Shown here piece after piece: positions 11,762 to 22,897 of a stretch of 64,000 bases of DNA. The stretch comes from Petunia secreta (taxonomy: Eukaryota; Streptophyta; Magnoliopsida; Solanales; Solanaceae). Under the pieces are notes generated by a model, which made no database searches, was not told the origin of the DNA, and saw nothing but the letters and a program-made list of their open reading frames with translations. A program made the translations under genes and the position numbers. The stretch's first letter is position 1; each line of letters opens with the position of its first letter. The DNA lies in contig JARKIP010000010.1 in NCBI GenBank assembly GCA_029990175.1, positions 43,146,001 to 43,210,000 on the forward strand. The letters are read 5' to 3'.

Positions 11762-14700
11762 AATGGTAAGTACTTGTAGAAGTAGGGGTAACAAGACACA
11801 GTCACATGGGGCTTTTCAGCCATAGAGTATTAAGAGGAAGAGGGATCAAAAGGAAAGCGAGACGTCTCAAGCGGCTAGCGAAAGAGCTGCTAGCGTTCCA
11901 TGTCCATTACGAACTAATGAGGAGTAGCGGAAAGCCAACCTAGCATTGATATGAATCCTCCATAACAGTTGAATGAACGTGAGCAGACCTTAGCTGATGA
12001 ACAAGAGCACACCTTAGCTGATAAACGAGAGCAGACCTTAGCTGATGAAGAAGTAGATAGCAAAGCTACTATATCTGTTGTGTATGATGGTGGAGAAGAA
12101 GCACAAAAAGCTGATGAAGCTGGAGAAAATGAATCTGATGATGATAGTGTAGGTAGGAGTAGAGAAGTTGAAACTGGAGAAATTGAAGCAAGTGATGCTG
12201 GTGAAGCTAGGAGTGGAGAAGCATGTGATTCTGGTGAAGCTTGGAGTAGAGAAGCACGTGAAACTGGAGAAAATGAAGCAGGTGATGTTGGTAAAGGTAG
12301 GAGTACAAAAGAAGAAAGAGTAGTTATTGAAACTGAAGGAAATGAAACTGGCGAAAAGAAAGCAGGCGATGCTGGTGAAGGTATGAGTAGAGAAGCAGGT
12401 GATGCTGGTCAAGGTAGGAGTAGAGAAGAAGAAAGAGTACTTGTTGAAGCTGGAGAAAAAAAGGTTGGTGATGCTAGTCAAAGTAGGATTGGAGAAGTAA
12501 AAGAGAGCAACCATGGTGGTGGAGGAGAAGATTACAATCCAAATGCTGCTACTAGTGATGTTGTAAAGTAAATAGATGAGTCAGCAGAGAAAAGACAACA
12601 AGATGATGTTGAAATGGCAACAGGTGAAGCCGTCCCTGATCAGGTAGGAGCACTCGTTTAACTAATTTGGTATATGTTTGCACATCTCATTATATGCGTG
12701 CACATATAATTGATGTGTAAAGATCTTAAAGGATGTGTACACACCAGTCGGTTTGATGATGTGGTTTGTGAAGTTCATATATATGTACACATTTTCTGAA
12801 TGTGCAGGTTCATGGTGAGGTTGCTTTTACTTTCACTCCTCAGAACAACTAAAGGGTGCGTATGGACGAGCATGGCGAATGCAAAGTGCCGAAGTTTGCT
12901 GTGAGATACTCTCTCACATGTATGCTTAATAAGTTCCGAAAAGTTTAAAAATTCAAATTTGAGAATAGTTTCAAAAAGACAATTTTTGGGTATGCCATCT
13001 TCGCTCCAAGATTAGTCCATGGCCTCCGTGAATGAACAGTCATTTGAAAAATGAAGGAGTTCTGGGTCAACTTTAACAGATTATCTGCTCATTTTTGCCT
13101 CCGTGAATTTGCATTGATGACTGGTCTACCATGTCACTCTTTCCTCTCTGATGAACTTTTAAATGGAGAGGTTGTTGAGAGGGGTGCAGAGTTATTGTTC
13201 TTGATTACAATTGATGGCAAGCAAAAGTCTATTAATGGAAAGCAACTATTGGACTTGATCACTAAAAGTAAAATGATTGATAATTGGCAAAAGTTTCGTC
13301 TTTTGCTTGGTTTGGCTAGCAAAACATAAGCGATTGATAGTCGTTTTATGTGTAAACATCTGCTTGCATGGTTTGATAATCGGAAAAAGTTTATGTGTAA
13401 ACATCTTTTATATGTGTACACATCGTGCCTTATGTGTACACATACTTACCCACGCCATTTGTTCTTTATCCTTCAATAATATGTGCACACATGTGTATAC
13501 ATATTATAGAAAGCTATGACTTGTATCTATTCATCTTATCTATGATCACTTTTTATCTTGTTTTTTTTTTTTTTTTTTGAGTTGGTGGGTACATATGGTG
13601 ACCCCTTGCCTTGCCTACTTCAAGCGAGATGGAGAAGGATTTCATGAAAAATTTGGTTCCGTATGTTGATGTAGAGGACGAATTGATTGATAGGTTGACT
13701 AAAAAGGTTGGATGGCGTGACAAGACTGACATTGGGAGCTCAAATTCCAACAGACGATCAAGAAGTTCATGGTTCCAGAGTTAATTGTGGAGATTTTATA
13801 GATGGTGGTTCACGTGGAGATGCTGGATATTTTAAAGATAGTGGTTCACGTAGAGTTGTGGAGATCGTGTACAAGATGTTGGTGGAGAGCATGATGTTGG
13901 CAGACATGTACGCTTCAGTGCATTTTGTGGAGGTGTTCATAGACCTTTTGAAAGGTCTACTGGTTCTGTAGGCGATGGTGGAGAAGGTACCTCGAGAGCC
14001 CATTCTTCTTGCAGATTTAGATTGTGCAATGACTGCAAGGAGGAAATAGAAGAAGAAAAGAAGATGATGAAAGATATGAAGGAGGTTGTTGATTCCCTAC
14101 TAAACTGGACAAAGCAGCAGCCTAGAAGGACTGTGTACCCTGCAAGGACACAGATATCTCCTTATGTTGCTATAAAGAAGAGGGCAAGGCTGGTGAAGAG
14201 CAAAAAGACCACTTCTGTTGCAGACAAGGTTCAGAAAAAATTACAGAAAGAGGTTCATGAAGATGTTCATAAAGAGGTTCATGAAGATGTTCAGGAAGAG
14301 ATTCAGGAAGAAGAAGCAGAGGAGCAACTTCCTGTTGATATTTATAGGCCCGTTTATCCGCAAAAGAAATAAACTTTTAATGCATATATGCATTCAAGAA
14401 AAAAGCAGAAGAAGTTATTGTTAGGCTATGAATATGACCAGGCTGAATTCCATGCGATAACAACATGGATGGATAGTCATGTACATATCCCCCACCTCTT
14501 ATCTGTTGTGTACACATATTTGTTGAATGAACGTGAGCGCTTATCATAGTTATGTGTACACATATTCATGAGTGCATATAATGTGTGTGCACATTTAAAA
14601 ATATGTGTACACATCATAAATATATTACACATTGGTATATTTTTAAAACTGTGTATATAAAGCTTATTCTTTTTCATTATTCCTACAGTATGTTGATGTG

Positions 14701-15235
14701 ATCTTAGGCCTAATGAGGCTAAGACACGAGTAATTCACAAGTCACTATGATAAGAGGGATCTCATCCTGGATATGAATTTTTGTACCCACTTGGCTGCTT
14801 TGTACAAGGACCTTAAAATTGAGGCATATAAGTTGAAAGTTTCTTTGGATGATTATATGAAGATGAAGCGTTCTGAGTAAGGACTTCTGGATTATGCAAT
14901 TGGTAAGGATCCTTACCTAGGTGGCAACTGTTAGAATGGTGTGAAGAGGATATTTACAACCACGAACATTTAAATAAGCATTATGTGACTGTGGTTTTCA
15001 TGGTCGAGAAAACAAGGATTGATGTTTATGACTATAACATGGGGTTGTACGATAAAGATATATTTGTGCCATTTATGTTTTCCATTATGGTAATGTTCCC
15101 AAAAGTCTTGCGAGATCGCAGAAGATTCAACCACTTTCCAAATAACATCCTGAAAAAAGATATATGTCCTTATGAGATGTTGAAGAGTTTGCCAAGGAAC
15201 GAGACCGGGACAACATGTGTAGGTATTAACTGAAA
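11762..15235 (+). pseudogene. DUF1985 / Ulp1-like (C48) peptidase gene of the Mutator-like element, decayed
   Basis: Plausible exon order on the plus strand: an untranslated first exon ending near 11239 (AAG|GTAAAA), an intron to about 11758, then an exon beginning MVSTCRSRGN with an in-frame stop about 20 codons on. Next is an acidic repetitive stretch (11969-12571) and an intron from about 12643 to 12807. A DUF1985 domain follows at about 12960-13329 (key word LREFALMTGLPC). Then come a Lys/Glu-rich linker ending near 14370 and a C-terminal region (14985-15235) resembling the C48 fold, with HYVTVVF, an Asp in VYDYN and a Cys in TGTTCVG at the expected places. In-frame stops separate the pieces, so no complete product is possible. 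C48 peptidases normally cleave SUMO; the function of transposon-borne copies is unknown. Confidence 0.62.
11969..12571 (+). pseudogene. Acidic repetitive segment of the DUF1985/Ulp1 gene
   Basis: About 200 codons of open frame made of degenerate 7-14 residue repeats around GEA, DAGEAR and REAGDAG, opened by three copies of a 10-residue unit (EREQTLADEQ-like). It is strongly acidic and probably disordered. There is no ATG at the left edge; it is an internal part of the larger gene, between a decayed N-terminal exon and the DUF1985 region. Repeat expansion has plausibly lengthened it. Confidence 0.6.
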
Positions 15236-16170
15236 TTCATCGAGCACCTCCTCACCAATACCCCCCAATGGTGGAACTCAGTCATAATTCCATGGAGGAT
15301 TGCAGATACAAGCGGGCAGTGGACGTATTTAATGAAAAAATGTCTCCTAAGGTTGTTGTTGTTATTAATTGAGTTGTTTGGATAATTTAAGCTGTTTGGC
15401 TTTTTGTTGGTTTGTAAGGATAATATTTCTTTGGTTTTCACTTCCTTTTCTATATGGTTGATACTTTTGTTAATTTAACATCTATGATGTGTATGTAGTG
15501 ATGTTTTTCTTTTATGTGCATTACTTTGTCTGTTTAGAAAGAAAAATCTCACATTCTATGTGAAACACAAAGTTATTTATGTGTACACATAAGTATTATG
15601 TGCATCAAATTAGCTTGTCATGGAAGAAGAAGAATTCGACACTCTATGTGATGTTTACACAATGAACAATATGTGTACACAACAAATAATATGTGTACAC
15701 ACCGTTAAATATGTGTACACATAAGAAAGATGTGCAGGCTTGTGAGTATGTCTTTGTCGCTAAGTTTTGAAACATCTGAAATTATGTGTACACAACATAC
15801 AATTTGTGTACACACCTTACACATAAAAAAGATGTGTAGGCTTGTGAGTATTTCCTCGCCGCTAAGTTTTGAAACATATCAAATTATATGTACACAACTA
15901 CAAATATGTGTACACATCTTGCCTTATGCGTACACATAAAAAAGATGTGTAAGGATTAAATGACTCTTGTGAGAGAATTTAACAATACGTGGGTAGTTCG
16001 TTTATATGGGTAGTTATTATACATCCCTTCAAAAAGCCAACGGAACTGTTCAAGTAAAAACGGTTCAAATAAAAATCGTTCAAGTATAAATCGTTTCGTG
16101 TATGCTTCACCTTTATAAATAGACCCAAATACTTCTTCTTCATCACATAAGAAAAACTTGATACAAAATC
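15236..16170. other. Spacer within the Mutator-like element
   Basis: Non-coding apart from a short continuation of the Ulp1-like frame to about 15370. It holds a cluster of TGTGTACACA palindromes (15580-15940), including a duplicated block of about 120 bp in which GATGTGNAGGCTTGTGAGTAT recurs at 15729 and 15832. Confidence 0.6.
16112..16121 (+). promoter_or_regulatory. TATA box of the small internal ORF
   Basis: TTTATAAATA lies about 50 bases before the ATG of the small ORF at 16171, a normal plant TATA-to-leader distance. Position and consensus only. Confidence 0.5.
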
Positions 16171-16383
16171 ATGGCACGACAACCAATTATTTAGCCTCAA
16201 GACTTGAAGGACGATCTTGACGAAGTGAAGGCCCATCTAGAAAAGGCAAGGACACGCCAATTGATGGATATTCGGAGGACTGCAAGGATATTTCGTGTTC
16301 TCTTAGAAGCCCAAGGCAAGGAATTGAACGACATAAACTTCACCCCAGACAACTCTCCTCCTCATGCCGGTAATGGTGATTAA
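16171..16383 (+). pseudogene. Small unidentified ORF of the Mutator-like element, one in-frame stop
   Basis: ATG followed by 69 sense-length codons and a TAA; the only interruption is a TAG at codon 8 (16192-16194). The product would begin MARQPII and continue with a charged helical stretch (DDLDEVKAHLEKARTRQLMD) and a Pro-rich end (DNSPPHAGNGD). A TATA box lies just upstream and A/T-rich polyadenylation-like sequence follows. I do not recognise the protein. It lies between the two convergent element genes on the plus strand, so it may be a third element gene or the last exon of the Ulp1-like gene. Confidence 0.42.
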
Positions 16384-17443
16384 ATCTTAGTTATGTACTT
16401 CATTGTATTAATTCTCTATTGTTGTTGAGGTACTTGTAGTTTGGATAATATGTTCGTATGTAATATGTTTCTTTGATCTATTTAAAAGTCATTCAAGTAA
16501 TTTTCTATGTTTTTTTATACTCATCCAACACTATAGTTAATAGTGAATGAGAAATCAAATAAATTGGTTCAATTGATCAATTTATAGTACATTTCTATGT
16601 GAAATAATCAAATTATATTCAAATAACACTTTTTTGTGTCGTGTGTTCTATTCACATAAATATTCTAAACGTTAAGAGTAATACATTGTTTGAATTTAAT
16701 CATCAAGTTACACTTTACTTGACAGTGTCAGCGAACACGACCAAATTAACCTTGGTTGACACAATAAAAGTTAACTATCCTGTAAAATCATAATTAATTC
16801 ACTATAATTCAGTACAAATAATAGTGAGATCATTCAATCTTTTTTAAATGTTGAAAACACCATACGCGATGTGTACGCATAAGATAATATGTGCGCATAT
16901 ATTTTATTATGTGCGCACATATTGTTATATGTGCAAATATACGTAGTTCCTTATGGACGGGTTGTCTACACATATTAAAATATGTGCGCACATATTCAAG
17001 TTGTGCACACATATTATATGTGTGCACATATTTTAATATGTTCAAATATACGTAGTTCGCTATGGATGGTTTGTCTACAGATATAATACGATGTGCACAC
17101 ATCTCCAAATATGTGCGCACATATTTTATTATGTGCAAATATGACAATTAGATCTTAGTTAAGTACTTTTGGCTACACATATTCAAGATGTGTACACTTA
17201 TAAAAGATGTGCATATATAATTAATATCTGCAAACATAATTACTCTATGTCTGCGACTTTGTTGGCATTCGAAACATAAATTTACGTGTGCTTTCACTTG
17301 TGCAAATATAATTAATATGTTGAACGGTTAATTGTTAAACTACAAAGATCAAATACAAGCAACAATACGAAAAATTGTTCAACATACAAGTTGTTACAAA
17401 GGACAAATTTTCTACGGCCCAACACTATGTCCAACTTCTGATT
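16384..17443. other. Spacer between convergent element genes
   Basis: No gene seen. From 16860 to 17240 it carries the densest group of variant palindromes (ATGTGCGCACAT, ATGTGCACACAT, ATGTGCAAATAT). Confidence 0.6.
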
Positions 17444-18302
17444 CTACTCTCTGTTGGGGGAATGTCGTTCGTTTGTGCTAAATCTTTTGCATATTCCACA
17501 TCTATTCCTCCTGCTTTTAAATGCTTCCCCGACTAATGGCATTCTCTTGGTCCTCCTTTCTCCCCGTGGGACCTTCACATAAGGTGGACGTACCTTTCTC
17601 TCATAAAGCTCTGGTGGAGCATTCCATAATTCCTCTGGTAACATTGGATAGATTATGTCTGCATACGCGAGAATGTATGTATTGGTGTAATAATCGGAGG
17701 AGTAAAATTATACAATTTGCTCGCATACTCTGCTTCATACCGACATCTTATGGCTGCACAAACATGTACACAAGGAATTTAGTCAATCTAAAACTTTCGA
17801 TACGAACATGTCCTTTCGTGTAGATTGATCTTGACATCATCATCTCTAATACCGATTGAATACAAATCTGTGCCATTGTTACAACCAACAACCTCTTGCC
17901 AACATCAACATTTTTCCTTAATATGTCTTCAATTGAAGGGACACATGGCTTTGTATGGTTCATGTACATCGTACGCCTCTGATGAAATTTGTCAGAAAAG
18001 TTTCTTATTATAGCATTGAACAAAGTTGTTACAGACATTTCTCTTTCATCCTTTAGCATTGAGTTCATGGACTCAGCAATGTTAGTCGTCGTCACACCAG
18101 ATATACAAGTATGTGTAAACAATATAATAGGTGTAACAGACCTTTCAGAAATATAAACTTCGAAACAAAGTACACATCTGTAATTATGTGTACACATCCA
18201 CAATTATGTGCACACATATTATAATATGTGTATACGTCTTCAGCAATAGCGAGGTCTTAATAGTTTACACATTAAGTAAATATGTGCACACATCCTTTAA
18301 TA

Positions 18303-18308
<6 letters not shown>

Positions 18309-18384
<76 letters not shown>
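18309..18384. repeat. (TA)n then (GA)n microsatellite
   Basis: About 20 TA units followed by about 16 GA units. They mark the left edge of a block with different base composition. Confidence 0.9.
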
Positions 18385-18388
<4 letters not shown>

Positions 18389-19163
18389 GTGACGAAGCGG
18401 TTGTTGCTCACCCGACACGATCGTACGAGGTCACAATTCACCCGACAGGATCATCTGGGGTGAACAAGAATTGGGGATCGGATACGGGAAAAATTCCCGC
18501 CAATGGCTGAGATGTTCAGTCGACTCACTTTCCCTCTGTAGGGGTCCCGACCCCTACGAGTGAGCCGAAAAGGGAGGCATCCTTTTCTAATAATAATGTT
18601 CGCATTTGAGCAGGCTTTTTAGACGTTCCATGATTAAACCGACTAGTGGAACTTTCGAGATGCCACATTTTTTATAAAAAGAGTCTTTTCAATTACATTT
18701 GACTCAGATCTTGCCCAGGAAAAGTAGCGATCGACACTCGCTCAATAGTTTTATGAAGTGGTAAGCGCAAGGACAAGTTGATTCAAAAAGGGAAAGAGGA
18801 GTAGCCTAGCCTGGTTCTTGTTTGTTTTTCTTAGCGGTATAGTACGACACATGGGAAATCACAGTCAGAGAGAAGTAAGGATATATATATATACAAACAC
18901 ACCCTACTATAAAATAAGGCGAGGGATCGCTTCCCCACAGAGAATCCAACTCTTTCAAGTTAGGCCTGAAAGAAATCAATCAATTCCATTTTCAAATAAA
19001 AAAGATAAAATAAGAAAACTATAGTGGCTAGGAATAGTAACTGAATATAGTGTTTTTTCATAATCGAACTGAGACGATGAGCTACTGGTGAGTGGCAATC
19101 GACCGATCCCTGGGACCACATTTTTTGATACGTATATGGATAGATAGATAGATAGCGACTATT
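18385..19163. other. Possible mitochondrial DNA insertion (NUMT)
   Basis: About 780 bp with visibly higher GC and no similarity to the surrounding element. It is bounded by expanded microsatellites on both sides and interrupts the Mutator-like transposase region. Word usage (for example GGGGTCCCGACCCCTACGAG and GAATAGTAACTGAATATAG) is reminiscent of non-coding plant mitochondrial DNA. It includes an inverted pair TAGGGGTCCCGACCCCTA that could form a hairpin. No gene is encoded. The mitochondrial origin is an impression from composition and must be tested by alignment. Confidence 0.4.

Positions 19164-19207
<44 letters not shown>
19164..19207. repeat. (TA)n microsatellite
   Basis: About 20 TA units, preceded by four GATA units, at the right edge of the organelle-like block. 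They produce a meaningless Ile-Tyr repeat frame. Confidence 0.9.
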
Positions 19208-19208
<1 letters not shown>

Positions 19209-19693
19209 CCCGCTCAAGATATGTAACAACCATATCACTCTTTGTCTGGATTTCACCAAAATGCCTCCCAAATTCTTCCACCGTACATGATTCTGCTGCT
19301 GCATTAAAATTGCTAATGAAATTGCCACAGTGAGACTTTGTCCGGATGCTTTAAGACAAGTGCCACTTGCAAACTCCATAATTAGCTTCAGGAAAGATCT
19401 TTGATACTGCCTTTACGATGCTTGGATGGCTATCAGAAATTACGCATAACTCATTATTACTGGGGACTATACCGACCAACTGATTAAAAAAATCATATGA
19501 TGCATCACACTCAACATTTACAGCACATAATGCCAGTAGAAAAGTATGTGTCTCTGAGTTTTGTGCCACAGCAGACAACAAAATTCCCATGTACTTTCTA
19601 TACAAATGTGTTCCGTCTACAGCGATGACTTTCCTCATATACGCAAATGCCCTAATCCATGATCCAAGAGATACAAAATAATAAAAGAAGTTC

Positions 19694-20507
19694 TGATGCA
19701 GGGTAAAACACGCGGAAGCTAAACACGATACAAATATGCGGAAGCGATAAAAACAAGATACGAGATATCTAGGATATCGAGAAATTCAAGACTAGGAAGG
19801 CAAGAAATAGAAGAAAGAATCGAATTCAATTTACTAACGTTAATTGAATTCAAAAGGGAGAAGGGAAACTCGAACCTTACAATGGAATCAAACTAGGTGT
19901 CGATCTCCATAGGTTCCAAGTCGAGACATACACGAGCCTCGGGCTCAAACAAGAAGGGCTCGGCCTCTTCAATGTTCTCTCTCAATTATCTCTTCTAAAC
20001 AATGGCTAACTAATGAAAATGAAGAGCCAAAATGCTATTTATACATTTACAATGATAATTGGACCAAACTTGCCCCTGAAGCTGATTCTGGTCCGCTGCT
20101 CAACCCCAAGTCATCGCGATCGCGCTAGGAGACACGCGATCGCGCAGGCACCACTTTACAGCATCGCGATCGCGCCAACGGCTCGCGATCGTGCAGGTTC
20201 CAGCATTCTTTAGCCACGCCTTCACGTTCAATAGGACGCTGTCGCGCAGGCTTGTTCAGTCCCCTTCGCGATCGCGCAGACAGTGTCGCGATCGCGAAGA
20301 ACAAATGTCCTCCGGCAGGCAGTGAGCTCCCAGTGTGCTCCCCTGTTTTGCCCTGTTTTGGGCTGCCCTGTTTCCTGCCCTGCTTCTCCGTCCTTGGCGC
20401 TCCAATGCACGATCTTCAAGATGTTTCCGGAGGCCTTGACTCGTAACCCTTGTGCTCTCGAGCTTGGCTTTTGATGGTTTTCGTTTAGGCCATTTTGGGC
20501 TGCATCA
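19694..20507 (-). repeat. 3' LTR of the nested retrotransposon
   Basis: 814 bp. It differs from the other LTR by an extra 11 bp (CAATTATCTCT near 19984) and a few substitutions. One changes a GATCGCG site to GATCGTG near 20188, as expected from deamination of methylated CpG. Confidence 0.93.
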
Positions 20508-20524
20508 TCCTCCCCTTCTTGAAA
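20508..20524 (-). promoter_or_regulatory. Polypurine tract of the nested retrotransposon
   Basis: On the minus strand a purine run (AAGAAGGGGAGGA) directly precedes the TG of the 3' LTR, the normal position for plus-strand DNA priming. Confidence 0.8.
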
Positions 20525-20608
20525 GGATTTTGTCCTCGAAATCGAACCATCAAAACCTACAATCAAAGCAAGCACAATCAAAACTCCCAACTTCATAAGT
20601 AGGTTAGC

Positions 20609-22408
20609 TTAAGCAAGAATAAGTGCAAGTGGTGTGTAAAACACACTCTTGTGATAGAGCCAAGCATCAATACCTATGAAAAAGCTTATGTCCCCCAAAG
20701 AGACAACAAAGTCTTGGCTCGACAAGAACAAACACTCATTTTTCAAACAAGCAAAGAGATCAAAGTCATGCAACATGTGGCAATCAAATGTCCGATGACC
20801 CCTAAGCTTACTATCAACACACCAAGCGTTCAAATCAATTTTAGCAATAAATGACACATCGACTTTGGCATGCTCGACACCCAAGGTGTGTTCAACATAT
20901 GGGATGGAGTAAGTGAAATAGTTCAATTCACAACTAATATCGATTACTCCACTCCCCTTCTTAAGAGCATTCGTACACACACCGAGAGGTACCTCGTCAC
21001 CTCCCAAATCAACCCCAAGACAATCCTCCTTATTGGACAAACTCCAAAGGAAGGTCTCCAAAATAGGTCCTTCATCATTATAGTCCACACAACGAAGGCT
21101 AGGACTACTAGAAGATTGGTCAACACGACCAATACCAAGACAACTCTCCTCACTCGGAGTTCCAAATGTTGGATCATCCATAGAGCCTACCTTGACAAAC
21201 CATGGAGGTTCGACTCTACTATCGACTCTAGTCCGATACAATTCACCACCACAAATGAGATTGCCTTCAAACAATAGAAATGTAAAGGCATGCACCTCAA
21301 ATTCATGGTTACACAAAAGTATAGAATCAAGACTAGGTCCTTCACTCTCACTCAAGGAGTCATCGAAAATGAATCGATCCATCTCACACTCTAGAGACTC
21401 CTCAAGGGTACATCCACCCTCACTACGACACAAGAGACCACCACTATCAATCAAGCAATCAAAGGGAAGAATAAGATTATCATGCAATTCATCTTCTCCT
21501 TTATCAAATATAGGTGGGGTGTCATAACAAGGTTCACAAAAAAGGTCAACTACGACATCTTCACTAAAGAGAGGTTCAATGAAAACCGAGCTCACATCAT
21601 GATGTGGCTTTTCAATTCTCTCAACTAGTGGTTCAATTTCACACACAAGTTGACCCGAAGGCTCTACACTAGTTGCAAACACATTATAGTCATGCAAATC
21701 ATCAACTAGCCTAGAGTTCTCACTAACAACATCACAAGACAAGGAAGTTTCATGCTTAAAGGAGGAAGAACTATCACATACCTTTGAGTCGCACTCGGGC
21801 TCACTCAATGTACTTGAAGCATCATGGGTAGTTCCTTCACCTTGTAGCTCACTTTTGGCTTTCCCTTCACCTTGTCTTCCCATCTCGGAACATGGTTGAG
21901 GCTCCATCGGTTTGCCTCCAAGAATACCTACACAAGTACTCAAACAAGTAGAAGAAAAAGATAAAGGGTTAAGGTTAGAATAAAGGGTGTCCTCACTCTC
22001 AATTTTTCTTTTTCCCTCTTTCTTTTCCCTCATTTTCTTTTCAAGGCCGGGTGTAGATTCGGGTGGCGACAACTCACTCACATCACTCAACACAACCTCT
22101 CCTTTTTCCACTCGAGAGTTATCACCGGTCGCTCCCTTACTCCTCTCTTTCTTTTGTCTCTCAAATTCGGGCGAATTGGGACGAGGCCCAAGAATACCCA
22201 TAGCCGGAGTAGGTGGACTTTTCACGTCAACCCGGAATATAGGACTAGGAGACTCATCACTCGAGGTCCCCTTCTTCTTCATGGGTGAACCACTTGGTTT
22301 TGCAATTTGTGGTTGGTTCACCTTGTTGACAATTGTCAACTCTTTTCTAGCACTTGTCCCACCACTTTTTGTAATTGTAGGACTTCTCGTTTGCACCATT
22401 TCAACCAT
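20609..22408 (-). CDS. 599-codon ORF of unknown function in the nested retrotransposon
   Basis: An uninterrupted frame occupying the place where reverse transcriptase and integrase would be expected. The first ~130 residues are basic and Ser/Pro-rich. The remainder is acidic, rich in Cys, Phe, Leu and Ser, with many short hydrophobic words such as SLDSILLCNHEFEVHAFTF and no zinc-knuckle spacing or polymerase motif that I can find. It is in the same frame as the protease-like ORF upstream, separated only by two stops (about 22486 and 22423), so both were probably once one polyprotein. I do not recognise the family. An intact 1.8 kb frame in a young element suggests either selection or simply recent origin. 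Confidence 0.6.
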   Translation of the reverse strand: MVEMVQTRSPTITKSGGTSARKELTIVNKVNQPQIAKPSGSPMKKKGTSSDESPSPIFRVDVKSPPTPAMGILGPRPNSPEFERQKKERSKGATGDNSRVEKGEVVLSDVSELSPPESTPGLEKKMREKKEGKRKIESEDTLYSNLNPLSFSSTCLSTCVGILGGKPMEPQPCSEMGRQGEGKAKSELQGEGTTHDASSTLSEPECDSKVCDSSSSFKHETSLSCDVVSENSRLVDDLHDYNVFATSVEPSGQLVCEIEPLVERIEKPHHDVSSVFIEPLFSEDVVVDLFCEPCYDTPPIFDKGEDELHDNLILPFDCLIDSGGLLCRSEGGCTLEESLECEMDRFIFDDSLSESEGPSLDSILLCNHEFEVHAFTFLLFEGNLICGGELYRTRVDSRVEPPWFVKVGSMDDPTFGTPSEESCLGIGRVDQSSSSPSLRCVDYNDEGPILETFLWSLSNKEDCLGVDLGGDEVPLGVCTNALKKGSGVIDISCELNYFTYSIPYVEHTLGVEHAKVDVSFIAKIDLNAWCVDSKLRGHRTFDCHMLHDFDLFACLKNECLFLSSQDFVVSLGDISFFIGIDAWLYHKSVFYTPLALILA

Positions 22409-22483
22409 GGAATGAAGTTATTGCTCCTTGCTCCTTTGCATAGCCAAAGAAGGTGCACTAGTAGGCACTTGGCTCTTCGCCCA

Positions 22484-22897
22484 TTAAGGCACAAAATCAT
22501 AAACTCTTTGCCCTACGCCCACAAGATACGCATCCTTCACCACACTATATTGCACCCTCTTCCCTTCCAACCACCGGTCACCTATCCACACATCAGCATG
22601 ACGCATGGGATACACATCACACCACACATGGCGTTTATAGTTCCTATGAGATATGAGTACCCGAGCCTCCTTAGAAACCCACATTCCATCATACTCATAA
22701 GGATGCTCTAGCTTGTGGCATGGTATCCTAAGCCTATCAACCAAAGAGGTGCTAATACAATTGGCATCGGTTTCACCAATCTTGAGCAAGTATCCTCCAA
22801 TACCATTTACCCCAACAACGAACCTACACCTACCCACGTCTTGCACATTGGCACCCAAATGAGAATTTGGACGCCCACAAGTGTCAACACCAAACAA
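22484..22897 (-). pseudogene. Degraded retropepsin-like region of the nested retrotransposon
   Basis: 137 codons. The central part (CISTSLVDRLRIPCHKLEHP, then WCDVYPMRHADVWIGDRWLEG) follows the layout of the Ty3/gypsy aspartic protease and its strand after the flap (CDVxPMxAxxxxxGRPW). The catalytic Asp-Ser/Thr-Gly is replaced by a sequence around GETDANC, so peptidase activity is unlikely. It overlaps the end of the upstream ORF in another frame (22884-22897). This indicates Ty3/gypsy ancestry. I infer the relation from pattern alone. Confidence 0.5.

Larger units (their letters stand above)
11400..18300. repeat. Dispersed palindrome TGTGTACACA in the non-coding parts of the Mutator-like element
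   Basis: The 10-base perfect palindrome TGTGTACACA, usually within ATATGTGTACACATA, appears near 11610, 12733, 13410, 13432, 14511, 14555, 14605, 15587, 15679, 15699, 15711, 15786, 15805, 15905 and 18186, and again near 27043 and 27165. Variants with GTGCACAC, GTGCGCAC or GTGTAAAC are at least as many, densest at 16860-17240. They sit in introns and spacers, not in recognisable coding segments. None lie in the nested LTR element, and I saw no exact copy outside this element. Confidence 0.8.

Noticed and set aside
12038..12514. 158-codon frame antisense to the acidic repeat
   Set aside because: A shadow of the GAA/GGT-rich coding strand; Ser/Phe/Thr composition is the complement of the Glu/Gly repeat.
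11400..18300. CRISPR-like reading of the repeated palindromes
   Set aside because: Spacing is irregular, the sequence is plant nuclear DNA, and the repeats vary; this is not a CRISPR array.
18960..19379. 139-codon frame with Ile-Tyr repeats
   Set aside because: Product of translating the (TA)n microsatellite and a shifted frame of the transposase.
21987..22711. Plus-strand frames inside the nested LTR element
   Set aside because: Opposite to the element's sense strand and overlapping its long ORF; no domains.
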